Assembly: GCF_963676685.1 (NCBI RefSeq)
Contig: NC_092344.1
Location: forward strand, 88,194,749-88,258,748
Origin: Mytilus edulis
Taxonomy: Eukaryota; Mollusca; Bivalvia; Mytilida; Mytilidae
DNA: 64,000 bases
Reading direction: 5' to 3'
Positions 12,358 to 27,000 of this stretch are shown here, piece by piece. The translations under genes were made by a program, and so were the position numbers. Every line of letters begins with the position of its first letter. Positions within the stretch are counted from its first letter, which is position 1. The notes under the pieces are model-generated. The model had not been told where the DNA came from and made no database searches. It saw nothing but the letters and a program-made list of their open reading frames with translations.

Positions 12358-12954
12358 TTAAGGTTTATGACCCCTTCTGTAGCCATTTTTGTACGAACTT
12401 TTCAAACTTCAATTGTATCAAAACTACAGATATAATGAAAAGAGATGGGCCATTTTGTACATATTTCAAGGGGAAACTTGATGCAAAGCATTATTTTTTA
12501 CTGTTTTCATTGCATTTAATAGAAAAAGAGGACTTTGTGACAAATTATTCAAGATTTTTATAGAAAATCCACAGCCTTTAATACAGAGGTTTTTGTTATA
12601 AAATTTGAAACATAAATTACTCACATGATTTTCTGTGATGTGCTAGGGTTTATTTTTTACAAAAAGTTCTAAGCAACCTGTAAATTCCTAAACACCTTGT
12701 GCTAAGTCACTAAAGTTGAGCGCACCCTAAAAGATGTACTTGATTTGGTCCATATTTATATTTGTTTTAACCAATAACTACATTAATAAACTTGTTTTAT
12801 GGAAATCAATGCTAGCACTGCATGCAATACCTAATCCTATATCTATCAGACATCAAATTGCCAAATATGAGAGTACAAGGATAAAGGCTGTGGATTTTCT
12901 ATAAAATTTCCATATGTTTAGCATTGAATCAACACAAGGGTACATAATCCTTAA
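12358..12954. mobile_element. Nonautonomous element with TTAA ends
   Basis: Left end TTAAGGTTTATGACCCCTT and right end AAGGGTACATAATCCTTAA form imperfect inverted termini. The related copy at 3,443 has the better match TTAAGGTTTATGTACCCTT. Further inside, TAGAAAATCCACAGCCTTTA (12,560) is answered by TAAAGGCTGTGGATTTTCTA (near 12,885). TTAA at both borders suggests a TTAA target duplication as in piggyBac or Kolobok elements. About 600 bp, no coding capacity. Confidence 0.7.
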
Positions 12955-13452
12955 GTGAATTAAGAGCAGTTTGGTGAGGATTTTTTTCACGCAGCAGGGA
13001 AGAAACACAGAAAATTATAGAGTGGAAGCCAAGTATGATGAAGTTTATGTTTACAGCCATCACTTAAAATGCATCCTATCCATAAATAATATAATAGTTT
13101 GCAATTTATAGAATTTTGAAGAACTTCAATTCAGTTTTAATCATAATTTCCATTTCATTGCATTCAAGAGGTATGTGAGAAACTGGGCTTCAACATGAAT
13201 TCTTTTGGAATTGTTTTTGGTCAACTCTGATTTTGGATGTGTTTGTTCCGTTAATTTAAATTTTTATTGTTTTCATATTCATGCCCAATTTTTAAGATTT
13301 AAAACATTGAGTATATATGTGAAAGTGAAAGTAGAACATTTATATCCCTTGCAAAGCAGTAATCATTCCCCCCTCAACATTTATGTTACCAAATTGCTAC
13401 ATTTCAACTACAATTATCTAAAACAAAAAAAAATTCATATGAATACATTTTA

Positions 13453-15029
13453 TTATGGTTCATTAGCCTTTGACAGTTTTATGATACAAATGCTATTTCT
13501 AGCTTCTTTAATTCTCCACCATCTGCCCATTTTATGTTCTTGTCCTACACCAGCTACTAAAAAACTGCCATCTTTAGAAAACTGGAGTGAGTTCACAAAT
13601 CCTGTCTGTAAAGAAGAGAAGATTCACATATTTTAACATATAATCAATTAAAATATCACTGTCTTTAACTCTCAGCATTTAACTTGAAACTGAGCAGTAA
13701 AATAAAATTAGATGTGTGTTTAAATACTATTTCAAAAGCAATTTTTTCAGTCTTATCCTGGATATTTGAAAGGTAGTCTGGTAAACATATTCATTATTCG
13801 ATTGAATATAGAAAAAAGTGGACTTTTGACAAGTGTTTAACCTTATATCATTGTTTCATTTCATTTAAAATCCATACCTTTTCTAAATTTCTTTCATTTC
13901 AAATATTTGTATCATTTGTATGTTGTCTAAAAATAAAGTAAATATCTGTAGATTGTCGCACTTTCAGCTAATTCTCTGACACACTTAATATAGTAGAATT
14001 ACTTTCTTAGGACTGACTGAACATCTTTATAATGTACTTACCACAGGCAAACTAAAAATGGGTTTTAATGATTTAAAGTCATCACCACACTTCCAAAATC
14101 TTATCATTCCATCTTTTGAACCTAGAAAGGAAAAGGAATCGGAATAACAATATAATATATTTTGGATTAATAGAAATGTTCCTTTCTTCATTTAATTAAA
14201 TTGTTCTAATTTGTGAACCCTTCTTAGAGAAAAAAGGGATACACAGTGAACACCATGAGTAAATTGGTATATACTTTGTCCTTAAGATATTTGAAGTTTC
14301 TAGATCTTGACAGATTCTCTTTCTTTGGTTTTTACAAATGAGCAAGTAATAAATGTGATATATTGCTCTTACATTACTAACAATCAATTGCTAATTTGCT
14401 ATGTTCATGATGTCGTTCTAAAAATGTCAATTTGAAGTAACTGTGTATCGTCTGCATAATAAAATATGACTAATTTTTACTAATGCTGAAATAAATATGT
14501 GCAGGTTTTTGATAACCATCTCAATGCTTTGTTTTTTTCTGCAATTATAAGTATCTATAAAATTAATTGCCTTATAAAAATGATATTTAACTATTATTTC
14601 TATTTACCTGTAGCTATTAAATCTGTATGTTGTAAAGATGCCACTGCTGATATCCAGAATTCAGACTTTTCCTCGCTGTTCCCTGAATGAGCATTTCTGA
14701 CTAAAACCATTGGCTTCTTCTTCATAACTCCCCATAATGCTATGGAACTAGAAAAGTAATGCAAGGTCAGAACTATTCAAACTTGAGAGTTTCTTAATTC
14801 TAGAAATGCCACTGATATTTTTCTTGTTTTAATTTATTTCAAACAATGAGGACATGTGTGTGGTTTCATGTACTTGAAATGTCATTGAGTTCAATATAAT
14901 TTAATAATCTATATCATTTCATAAAATTCATTGTCATCACAATTGTTACATAAATGAACGAAAGACTTGTCAAATTACTTTTTTTTATAATATTTTTTGT
15001 TCCCTAGACTTATCACTAGATTGACCCCC

Positions 15030-15060
<31 letters not shown>

Positions 15061-18000
15061 AGATAAAAATAAAATAAATAAAAAAATTATCAATTTATAA
15101 ACATGTCTAGCCAGCATCAATATTAAGCAGTAAAATACAAAATTCCGTAAACAACTACAGTATCTAATACAAAAACAAATGTATACTTACTTATCATCAC
15201 CTCCTGACACAAAGTTTGTCTCATTGATCAAGGATACACAGTCTATGGAACCCCTACAAAATCAAGTCACAATTCTAAAATCTCAGATAAATCAATTTAT
15301 TATATATTTGAGTAATGTTTTAAGACTGCATAATTAATATATCATCCTTACTAAGTAAATTTATTGATTGATAACCATTAAATGTCCAGTGGCTAGAATT
15401 ACTAACTCTTTTAGGATTCATTAATAAATATGTCCTGCTTTGTTCTAGACCACAATTTCTAGGTCAAGCTCTTACTACCAAAGTCATAGAGTTGAGAAAT
15501 AAAATAATAATAAAGATGAGAGTTTTTAGTGCTGGTAGTTTAAATTTTGTAACTTTTCATTGAAATCTATGAGATGGTGTAGAATTAAATATCGATAGTA
15601 AACATGGACTTACAAATGTAGTTAAATATATACATAAACTTCAATACTATTCTAAACAGAGAGTTATATTAATTTTAGCCATTAAAATTCAGCCTTCAAT
15701 TTTAATTTATATGAGGATTATCATTTTTCCTGCTAAAAGATAGACTGGCAGCCATGATATAGAGCAGAAAGTAGTGTTAAGCACAATCAACCAATCAATC
15801 AATGTATATACTAATGCATTCCCCTTAGCTTGCACATGTCCATGCATGACAAGGAATAATTCTACCCTTATTTCAGATAAAAAATTAACATATCAATACC
15901 ATGACTACCCTTAGTTTTAAATGCTCACTTTTCAACTCAAATATAGAAATAAGCTTACATATGACCATGAAAGACTAGTTGTGATTCTTCAATAATTTTC
16001 CAGATTCTAAGACTTGCATCCCTGCCCCCTGCTGTAATGGCTCGCTCCCTTGTTAGACTATCTATAGATGTTATAGCATCTTCATGTCCATATCTGAAGA
16101 ATAAAGAAAATTTTCATTAGCATGTTTAGCATATTATTCATTAGGCATTTTCAATTTTTCTGTTTTAACTTATTACCTTAATATGTTTATTACAACTGTA
16201 TCAATCTCATTTTTTTTCAAAGAATCAACAATAAAAACAATCTGGTATTAAGTATATTTCAAATTTTAAGAAAAGCATCTTTCTTTAAACTCAATGGCAA
16301 ATAATTATACTGTCAGAACTTGATAGTATAAGTTGTGTTTTGGGGATTTATCAATAAAATAAGGCCCCTGATCTCCTTTTTTATTTGATATTTCAGAAGA
16401 ATTTATTGAAAGCAATTCTCTCATTGAATTTTAACCAATTCTAATTGTTTAATTTTCCCTCGATGGATAACCCATATATAATAACATTTTCATTAATTTC
16501 AATTTATTTTATAATTCAGATGCTCAAAATTATGTCAAAATTCAACTTTTATGCCCCATTTATGGGCATTATATTTTCTGGTCTGTGCATCTGTGCGTCC
16601 GTACGTCCATCCGTTCATTTGTTCGTTCGTTCGTCTGTCCAGCTTCAGGTTAAAGTTTTTGGTCAAGGTAGTTTTTGATGAAGTTGAAGTCCAATCAACT
16701 TGAAACTTAGTACACATGTTCCTTATGATATGATCTTTCTGATTTTAATGCCAAATTAGAGATTTTACCCCAATTTTCACGGTCCACTGAACATAGAAAA
16801 TGATGGTGCGGATGGGGGCATACATGTACTTAGGACACATTCTTGTAATGATTAAATCAGTGTTTTTATTGAACAGATTGAAAATATAATATTGATATTG
16901 AAAAGAATACAACAGCACAAGCAGTTTTGTGAGTTGAAACATGCATTTCATTCATTTAGATATTACTTTTTTACTTCAGTAAATTAATCAATGAGTGATG
17001 GATTTATGTTAGAAGAAAGTTAAAGTGAATAAAATACACAGAGAACAATAGCTATTGTATTTATTCAACTAGACAATAGACTCTGACAAAATTTTAAAAA
17101 GATTGATCAATAGAAGATGACACTGTTCAAAAGTGTGTGTCATTTGGTCATGTTGGTTTGCCAAATTAAAAAAAATAATAATAGATCCGTGACTCAAAGT
17201 TTTTAAATTGAAATCTGAAAGTATGTTGACCTGAAGTGTTAGAAAAATCTATCCACTAACAAATATTTACCATAGCTATCTTAACCAGGTGCTCCGCAGG
17301 GCGCAGCTTTATACGACCGCAGAGGTCGAACCCTGAACAGTTGGGGCAAGTATGGACAAAACATTCAAGCGTGATACAGCTCTGAATTTGGATTGTGATC
17401 AAATTTTTGACATTACATGGGTTTTTTTTACACAAAACAAATGTCAAGATTTTACAAATCAATTAAAGATTTCTTCTTATTTAAATCTAAAATTAAATAG
17501 TTGACACAGCATAGGTTTCTGACACAGAATGAATGTGGTCTAATGAACTTAAAAGTTTTTTTTTGCCTTTGAGCAATTGACTATGCTGTTGAATATTAAT
17601 CCTCTCAAAAAAATGTTTGAAGAAATTTTCTTTTTATTTATGAAATCTGAAATGAGAAAAATTTAACCCCCCCCCTTTTTTCACATCCCGGTTTCCCTTT
17701 TTCCAAAACTGATATCAATTCAAATTTTTAATGGAGTTTGCAACAATAACTACTCTTTTAAATACATCATAAAATATTAAAATGTAAAATAAAGTGCTTG
17801 TTATCACTGAATGGTAAAGATTGGTTGGTAGTAAAAGTGAATATACATTGTTTATTGTATAAAACAATAAAAAAAACTTCATCAGCAACATTTTATATTG
17901 GCAAATTTCCAATGAAGTTATTTACATAAAGTTATTGGCAAATAAAAATAGAAAATGACATCATAGTCATGTCTGGCAAATTTCCAACATACATTATCTA

Positions 18001-21000
18001 AAACATTTTAGATAAGATAAGGAAAAAAAGCTTCATCAGCAACATTTTATATTGGCAAATTTCCAATGAAGTTATTTACATAAAGTTATTGGCAAATAAA
18101 AATAGAAAATGACATCATAGTCATGTCTGGCAAATTTCCAACATATATTATCAACTACTATTCTATACAAAGAAAGATAACTCCAATTGAAAATTAATTG
18201 CTATTGCATAATATTGTGCAATTAGATATTTCTTGCTATTGTGCAATACTGTGCAATTGAACATTTCTTGCTATTGCACAATACTTGATATGGAATCCTG
18301 ATTTGGACCAACTTGAAAACTGGGCCCATAATCAAAAATCAAAGTACATATTTAGATAAAGCATATCAAATAAGCCCAAGAATTTAATTTTTGTTAAAAT
18401 CAAACTTAGTTTAATTTGGACCCTTTGGACCTTAATGTAGACCAATTTGAAAACTGGACCAAAAATTAAGAATCTACATACACAGTTAGATTTGGCATAT
18501 CAAAGAACCCATTTATTCAATTTTTGAAGAAATCAAACAAAGTTTAATTTTGGACCCCCATTTGGACCAACTTGAAAACTAGGCCAATAATTAAAAATCT
18601 AAGTACATTTTTAAATTCAGCATATCAAAGAACCCCAAGGATTCAATTTTTGTTAAAATCAAACTAAGTTTAATTTTGGACCCTTTGGACCTTAATGTAG
18701 ACCAATTTGAAAACGGGATCAAAAATTAAGAATCTACATACATAGTTAGATTCGGCATATCAAAGAACCCCAATTATTCAATTTTTGATGAAATCACACA
18801 AAGTTCAATTTTGGACCCTTTGGGCCCCTTATTCCTAAACTGTTAGGACCAAAACTCCCAAAATCAAACCCAACCTTCCTTTTATGGTCATAAACCTTGT
18901 GTTTAAATTTCATAGATTTCTATTTACTTATACTAAAGTTATGGTGCAAAAACCAAAAATAATGCTTAATAGGGCCCCTTTTTGGCCCCTAATTCATAAA
19001 CTGTTGTGATCTCAACTCCAAAAATCAATCCCAACCTTCCTTTTGTGGTCATAAACCTTGTGCTAAAATTTCATTGATTTCTATTTACTTATACTAAAGT
19101 TATTGTGCGAAAACCAAGAATAATGCTTATTTGGGCCCTTTTTTGGCCCTTAATTCCTAAACTGTTGGAACCAAAACCCCCAAAATCAATCCCAACCTTC
19201 CTTTTGTGGTCATAAACCTTGTGTCAAAATTTCATAGATTTCTATTCACTTAAACTAAAGTTATAGTGCGAAAACCAAGAAAATGCTTATTTGGGCCCTT
19301 TTTGGCCCCTAATTCCTAAAATGTTGGGACCAAAACTCCCAAAATCAATACCAACCTTCCTTTTGTGGTCATAAACCTTGTGTTAAAATTTCATAGATTT
19401 CCATTCACTTTTACTAAAGTTAGAGTGCGAAAACTAAAAGTATTCGGACGCTGGACGACGACGACGACGACGACGACGACGCCGACGCCAACGTGATAGC
19501 AATATACGACGAAAAATTTTTCAAATTTTGCGGTCGTATAAAAATGATTTAAATATTAAACTACATACAATGTTTCTACATATGTCATCTCATCTAAGTT
19601 CCATATCTTTACAGCACGGTCATGTGAAGCACTGAACAACTGATGTGATCCTTTTCTAAAAGCTAGTCCCTGTAACATAAAAAAGGGGGAAAAAGATGAC
19701 TGATGTGTTCCTTTTCTTTAATTCTATCCAATGTAACAAAAAAAACATTGAAAATAATATGTTCCTTTTCTTAAGCTAGCCCCTGTAAAACAAAAGGAAT
19801 AACTTATGTGTTCCTTTTCTGAAGGCCAATCCCTTTAACAAATACAATAATTTAATATTTTGTTTATTATGCCACTTTTTTCCTAATCTTTAATTATTTG
19901 TTTGAAAACAAAATCCTGTTATGTTGTTCTTTACTGCTTTAGTATTAGTGCATGGTGCAAGTCCTGTTTACTCTAATCACTAATCTTTTCCACCAGAAGT
20001 CACTACTGTCATGACTATACACAGCCATTATCTTACTCATGATAGGATTAGTACAATAGTCAGTTATAACTTATATAGAATTACAGTTTAATACCTGATC
20101 TCTTTTTCAGATTTGTCATCAACTTATTAACAGAAAACATCACAACAGACAATTCAGCTCTAAATGTTGTGTTGCTGAAGGCATAGTAATTACTTGGTCA
20201 CGTTTAAGGGGAAAAAATATTTGAACATGTGATATGTTATTTAAAGCACACTCTTGAACAAAAGAGATGTTTTCAGCCAGGTGGACACATAAGGAAGGAA
20301 TGACCATTAGAGTGTTACATATATATTATATATACAAGTATTTTTTCTACCACTATAACTTACAGATACTGTGTTTCTATGACCTCTAAATACTTTTATT
20401 TTTTCCATTGTTTCTGGGTTTCTAATATGGATTTCTTTGTTGGCATCACCCGAGGCCTGAAAAAACATATAAAATATACGGTTAGGTCTAAATGTTCAAC
20501 CTAGAGTTGATTGCATTTACATCATTTGGACTCTGTTGGATAATTCTTGGCAATCAACATCTCCTTATTTTTAAATATAAGATACACTGAATGATAATGT
20601 TGCTAACCTGTACATATCCTTAGTTTAGTTTAAACATATTTTATTTGCAAAAGTAGCGAAAGGGATTGGACACAAGTTATACATTAGTGACGTCCTCTCA
20701 CATTTAGTGCCATGAAGAAATATTAAAATATACTTTAACAGGTAAGTGATTGTACTTTCTATCATTTCTTGTGACTTTGTGAATGAAATACATCCTACCA
20801 AGTATTTTCCATCTGATGATATTGCCAATGACATGACATGTGCTGAATGACCTTCACCTCCATTCTTTTTAGCTCCATATACTGTATAAACTTTCCGACA
20901 TGTCTGGGTATCCCCTTAAAAATAAACCAATTTACAAATAAATTTAAAATGGAAACAAAGCCTTTTTCATTCATTTTATCAGTTACAGCTTTTGAAATCA

Positions 21001-24000
21001 AAAATAATACAAATATCATATTAACAAAAATTCTAATAATTTATAAACTTTACAGGAGGCTGTCAGAGCAACAGCAAACCAGATTTTTAACATTTATTTG
21101 TGTCCTGGCATTTTTCACCATTACAAAACCATAACTCTTGAACGTTATTAGTGACAAACATTAATATTGAACCTGACCTCCATTTTGTCATCAGTAACAT
21201 ATTAAAATATGAAAAGCTTTGGTTGAATAATTCATCAGTAAATGCAGGGACACTGTTTGGCTGCCATTCACACACCCACCGTACAACCCCAAATCAATGA
21301 CCAATTTTTCCTTTGCAAATCAGGTTTAAAATTTAAAGAAGTGAAATTTTGACCTCATGAATCAAATTAAAAAAAGTATTTTAATTCTCAAGTGGTTTTT
21401 TTTAACTTTTAAAATCTTCATGTATTGATAATTGTATGCTTAATTCTATAAATATTGTTTACTTTAAGCAGCCTTAAGTGATCTATAAATGTGCCTCAAA
21501 AAACAAAGATATAAATTACTGAATGACAATGTTCTTTTAACACTGTTTCATCATCCTAGCTTACATTTTATAATTGTACAGTCCTTAGAACCACTGTAAA
21601 TATGTTTACTATCTGAGGAAATAATGATGCATGTCACTGAAAGTTGATGTCCTCGTAACACTGTGATGTCTTCAATTGTTGGAGGTATATACTAAAAGAT
21701 AAATTATAAGATGTATTACATGTCTCAACATTATTGGTATTGGTATCAATTTTATTATACGGAAAAAATTGTGTACTGTGTGATTACATTTACTATTTCT
21801 TTTTTTTTTTTAACATTCATAAATTCTTTATTGCACTTTTTGCTGTTTTAACAAATTACTTAATGTACAGCATTCCATCAAGTATCCCTGTTACATACAA
21901 TTATAACTGATATCCAGGGAGAATATACAGTAAAACTTATCTTATTTTATACATAGCCATGCATTTAATACATTTCTATTTTCTATAATTACTTAAATAA
22001 TTTACTATTTCCATCTTTCTTTTCTTTAAATGATTGTTTAAAAATAACACCATGTTGTCATCTCCATACACAAATTGATAAGACTTTTATTTGCCAATGG
22101 TCCAGTGGCAAATGTTTCATGCATAATAATCAGGATAAGAATAAATTCAACTATAAATCTGTGTTTACATAACAATAGCTCCATGAAACTAGAGAATAAA
22201 GACCCCCAAAACAACCTGCAACATTCATTTTCTGCAGCATGATCCTAATATTTTTTTCGCAACTTTTTTAAAGATGAGAATCATATCAATTTGGGTGGAA
22301 ATCTGATTCTTCCAAATTGATGCATCACAGATGAATAGCACAATTAGGAACTATATTATTCTATCGAACAAAATGTAAAAACAAAAGGTTATAATAACTA
22401 GCTACTTACATCATCAGCAACCTGTTTATGTAATCGTCCTGTTTGTTCTAGCTACAGAATGAAAATAAAATATTCATTGAAATGTAAGAATGCACAGTAA
22501 GATTTATACAATCTTTATGAAAGGATGGCATGGAAGTAGCCTTATTACCTGTATTTTTTAAAAATTATTAATTCAGTGAAAATTTATAACAAAAACAAAA
22601 ACAGTTTTGTATCCCTAATATATAAATTAAACAAGAATGTGTCCATAGTACACGGATGCCCCACGCGCACAATCATTTTCTATGTTCAGTGGACCGTGAA
22701 ATTTGGGTCAAAACTTTAATTTAGAATTAAAATTAGAAAGATCATATCATAGGGAACATGTGTCCTAAGTTTCAAGTTGATGTAACTTTAACTTCATCAA
22801 AAACTACCTTGACCAAAAACTTTAACCTGAACTTCGCACTATCATTTTCTATGTTCAGTATACCATGAAATTGGGGTCAAAAAAATATTTTGGCATTACA
22901 ATTAGAAAGATCATATCATGGGGAACATGTGTACTAAGTTTCAAGTTGATTGAACTTCAACTTCTTCAAAAATTACCTTGACCAAAAACTTTAACCTGAA
23001 GCGAACGGACGCACAGACAGACAGATGAACGAACGAACGGAGGCACAAACCAGAAGACATAATGCCCCTCTACTAGCGTAGGTGGGGCATAATTAACTAA
23101 ATTTCCATTGAATGTATTGTTATTTGTTTAAAAATGGCTTATAAATAATTTTGATAAAGACTCAAATTGTGATTAAAGGGAGACAATTGAACTAATTATA
23201 CAATACAAAATGTTAAAAAAATAAATGAAACTGACACTTTTCCAATAAACACAGTCTAACTATAAATACTCAGTGTTCATAAAAAGTTGGTTGTTTTTGA
23301 AAACTTTAGTGTTTTGACAGCTAAATAATACATACTATATCCTGTTTTAATCTGTGCGATACTATATCTCTGTGAATTTCTTCATCTTCAAGATTGTCAG
23401 CTTCTACAAGAAGAAAGATATGATTGGATAGAGAAGTTTATAGCTGTATAGATCTCTATGTACTGTAAACACATTTTTTTTGTCTTAGTACATATATTCC
23501 TTTTGATAAAATTTAGGAAATTGTTCATAAGCCTTGATTAATGAAAATTAGTTTTAAACATGCATTTAGGATATATTTCTTGGCACTATGAAGCAGTTTA
23601 AGTACCAAGCCACTTTGATAATTTGTTTTCTTTACAATTATTTGATCATTATTGATATTCATTAAATTTTAATTACAAAGTTGCTTTATATATAATAGTT
23701 CAAGAAAAAATACAAAAATGTTTTTTCAATGAAAATGGAACTTTTTTGTTCTGTGACTTTTTGCATGTGCATTTTTTTCCTTTGACTGTCTGTCCTACAT
23801 TCAAATAGGTAATGTCTTTAGTGAATTAATATTCATAGAAAATAAATCTACATTTTCCATCTTCATGTATAATGTGTTTTATTATAAAAAGGAAATAAAT
23901 ATCAAAACACTTTTTTAAGTCCACAATAATGTGGTGAAATTGCGTTGATCTTGTTAATGGAGTATTTTATGCTTTTTCTCTAAAGTAGTCAACTGATTTC

Positions 24001-27000
24001 AGAAATTGAAGATTTTACAGCTCTTCTATAAAAGCATGCAAAGCCAACCTTTGATCAACTTGTTTGCTATGTTTGCTCAGATGTTTGCAAACAATAGGTA
24101 GGTGGAGTTTCAGTCTGTTTTATATATACTGGGATTTGATTGGACAATAAAAATTGACATGAAATAAAGTTAATGTTTATTGTCCAATCAAATTCCAGTA
24201 TATAGTAAACAGACTGAAAAAGACTACCTACCTGTTGTTTACAAACATCCAAGCAAAAATAGCAAGCAAATTGATCAAAGGTTTGCTATGCACGCATTTA
24301 TAGAAGAGCTGTAAGAAAATGATGAAAGAACAGAGAAAATGGTTTAGTGGCAAAGAGAACAGGTAAACACCAATAAACATTCTATTGAACCAGGAATTAC
24401 TTACTAGAGAAAAAGAAGTTAAAACACTCTTTCCAAATTAAAATTCTGTGGGTCAGAAATTTCATTTACCGTATTTCTTAATATCAAGAATTCTCTCATT
24501 AATATAATTATTAGAATATATGTTGTCCTACTATTTAAATGTTTGACAATGAAAAGGAAATTGTAAGTTAAAAATAAACTGTAATGGGAAATCCGTATCA
24601 TACATATAAGTAAGCTACAAATGTATAATCTGAGTTTAATTGAAAATTTTGAAAAATTATTTGGTTATCTAAATGGTTATCTAAAAAAAAATGTTTGTTA
24701 CATGAAACTACATGTAGATACCCAAGATCAGCTTTGATATATAAATTGTATTATGTTCATCTTATAGTACTTGAAAAACAAAACTATCCATGCAAACTTA
24801 AAATTTACCAATGACCCATTAAAATGAGGTCATTGCCTGACAAATTCTACCATTTTTTAAGTCCGGGCCTTAAAAATGTATATACTTTGCTATGTTTTAT
24901 CAGTGTTTCTCATTGTTGAAGGCTGTTAGGTAACTTGTGGATAAAAACCTCTGCATCGATTGGTATCTTCTGGAACATTGTTGTATTAAAAATCATTCTT
25001 AAAATTATTTTTGTTAAATTGCTAGACATTTAGACTGTACAATCATTCTAATTCTATATAGATATAGGAAGATATGGTGTGAGTGTCAATGAGACAACTC
25101 TCCATCCAAATAACAATTTATCAAAGTAACCCATTATAGGTCAATGTAAGGCCTTCAACATGGAGCCTTGGCTCACACCGAACAACAAGCTATAAAGGGC
25201 CCCAAAATATATACCATGTATACAATGGCTTCCAAAACGGTAATATTTTCTAATCATGAGCTCCAAAATCGATCCCCTGTCCTGCTTTTGTATGGCTCAG
25301 ACAGACGACTAATGTTGATTTGCTATAATTCAGAAAAAAATACTTGGCAATCGTTTTGACTATGACTATTAACTTAAGACACATACTTTTCCTAACATAG
25401 AAGAGATATGTGGATACAGGATTTCATTATAAGTATACCTTCAGCTTGTATCTGAGACAAGTACTGTTTGGCTAATCTAAGTTTCTTCTCTTGTGCTGTC
25501 TCTATGTCCTCCTCTGAAGATGAATAGGTCTTTTTTCCTTCAATATCACTAAAATGAATGCAAAAAGTTTGTTATATAAACACTGATTTATTTTTATTGA
25601 ATGTCATTTCTAAAGTAGAATAATAATTTTTTTTGAAATACAGGAGTCTTCAAGAAATTGAGACACATATAAAAATAATTGAATCTTTCAATTCAGATTT
25701 TTCTTTTATATACAATGTAGACTGTTCAATACATTTGCAATACAAGCAGGTCAAAGAGCAATACAGTTAAATACTTTTCAATACAGGTTTATGTGAAGAT
25801 TTATTGAGTTGTTTCAGTAATAACATATGCAAAATCTGCTAGTTAGGTCTCTGCATATTTTGTTAACTATCAAAATCATATTTCAAATATCTCGATTTTA
25901 ACATGTTGAAATAGTTAATATTGTCATTTTATTCTATCAAAAGTATGCAATATTGTAATCACCATGTGCGTATTCCCATAGGTATTAAACAGTCCTTATC
26001 AATAATACTCTTCTATGTGTCAATATCATTAACAATGCAAAAGGACAAAAAGTTTAATTTAGACCCCTCATCTATCAACCATTGTTTTTCTAGAATATTA
26101 TTAATAGTGAGACAACCATGAAAACTTCAAACCATCAGTTTTGACCAGAAGGGTAAATACCTGTAAAAACAGCCCATATAAATAATGTAAATATATATCA
26201 GATCTAAATCATAACCACCACCTAGGTGGTTTTAAATATAAAACATTTCTGATATATTCTGATGTTTGGTCTATATTTTCCTTTATGTCACATTCAAGAT
26301 AAAGGTAATTACTATCTAAATAGGATTTAGTATATTGAATATTTCTAACATATGTCAATTATGAATTCACTATAAATGAGTATCTACATGTAAGTTACAG
26401 GATCTGCTTACACTTCTGGAGCACCTGAGATCACCCCTAGTTTTTGGTGGGGTTCGTGTTGCTTATTCTTTAGTTTTTTATGTTGTGTCATGTGCACTAT
26501 TGTTTGTCTGTTTGTCTTTTTCATTTTTAACCATGGTGTGTCAGTTTATTTTCGATTTATGAGTTTGACTGTCCCTTTTCCATTTTTAACCATGGTCATG
26601 ATGGTGTGTCAGTTTATTTTCGATTTATGAGTTTGACTGTCCCTCTGGTATCTTTCGTCCTTCTTTTACAATGGCCTACATATATTTTGCACCTCTTAAG
26701 CATAGTCATAACATATCTTGGTTCCATTTAAATTGCACATACACATGTATTGCAGTTCTAATATACTGTCCTTAAGTTCCATTAAACTGTTTCACAAATT
26801 CTTGACATACCTTTCAATATCTGAATCACTGTCAAGTTCCTCTCCAAGAAATCTCTTTTTTGGTTTTCTCGCATCTGATTTATTTTGTGAATCATTGAAT
26901 TTCTGTTTCTGAAATAAAAAAATTGTTCACTTAAGCATCATTTAAAACAGTAAACAAGATACGTGCGACACAAAATATCTTGATCCTTAGATTATGTCAA

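Noticed and set aside
13205-13636. 143-codon plus-strand open frame, one of the longest in the window
   Set aside because: Its right half is antisense to the last RRP9 exon, whose minus-strand translation matches the family closely; the rest is AT-rich and unrecognisable.
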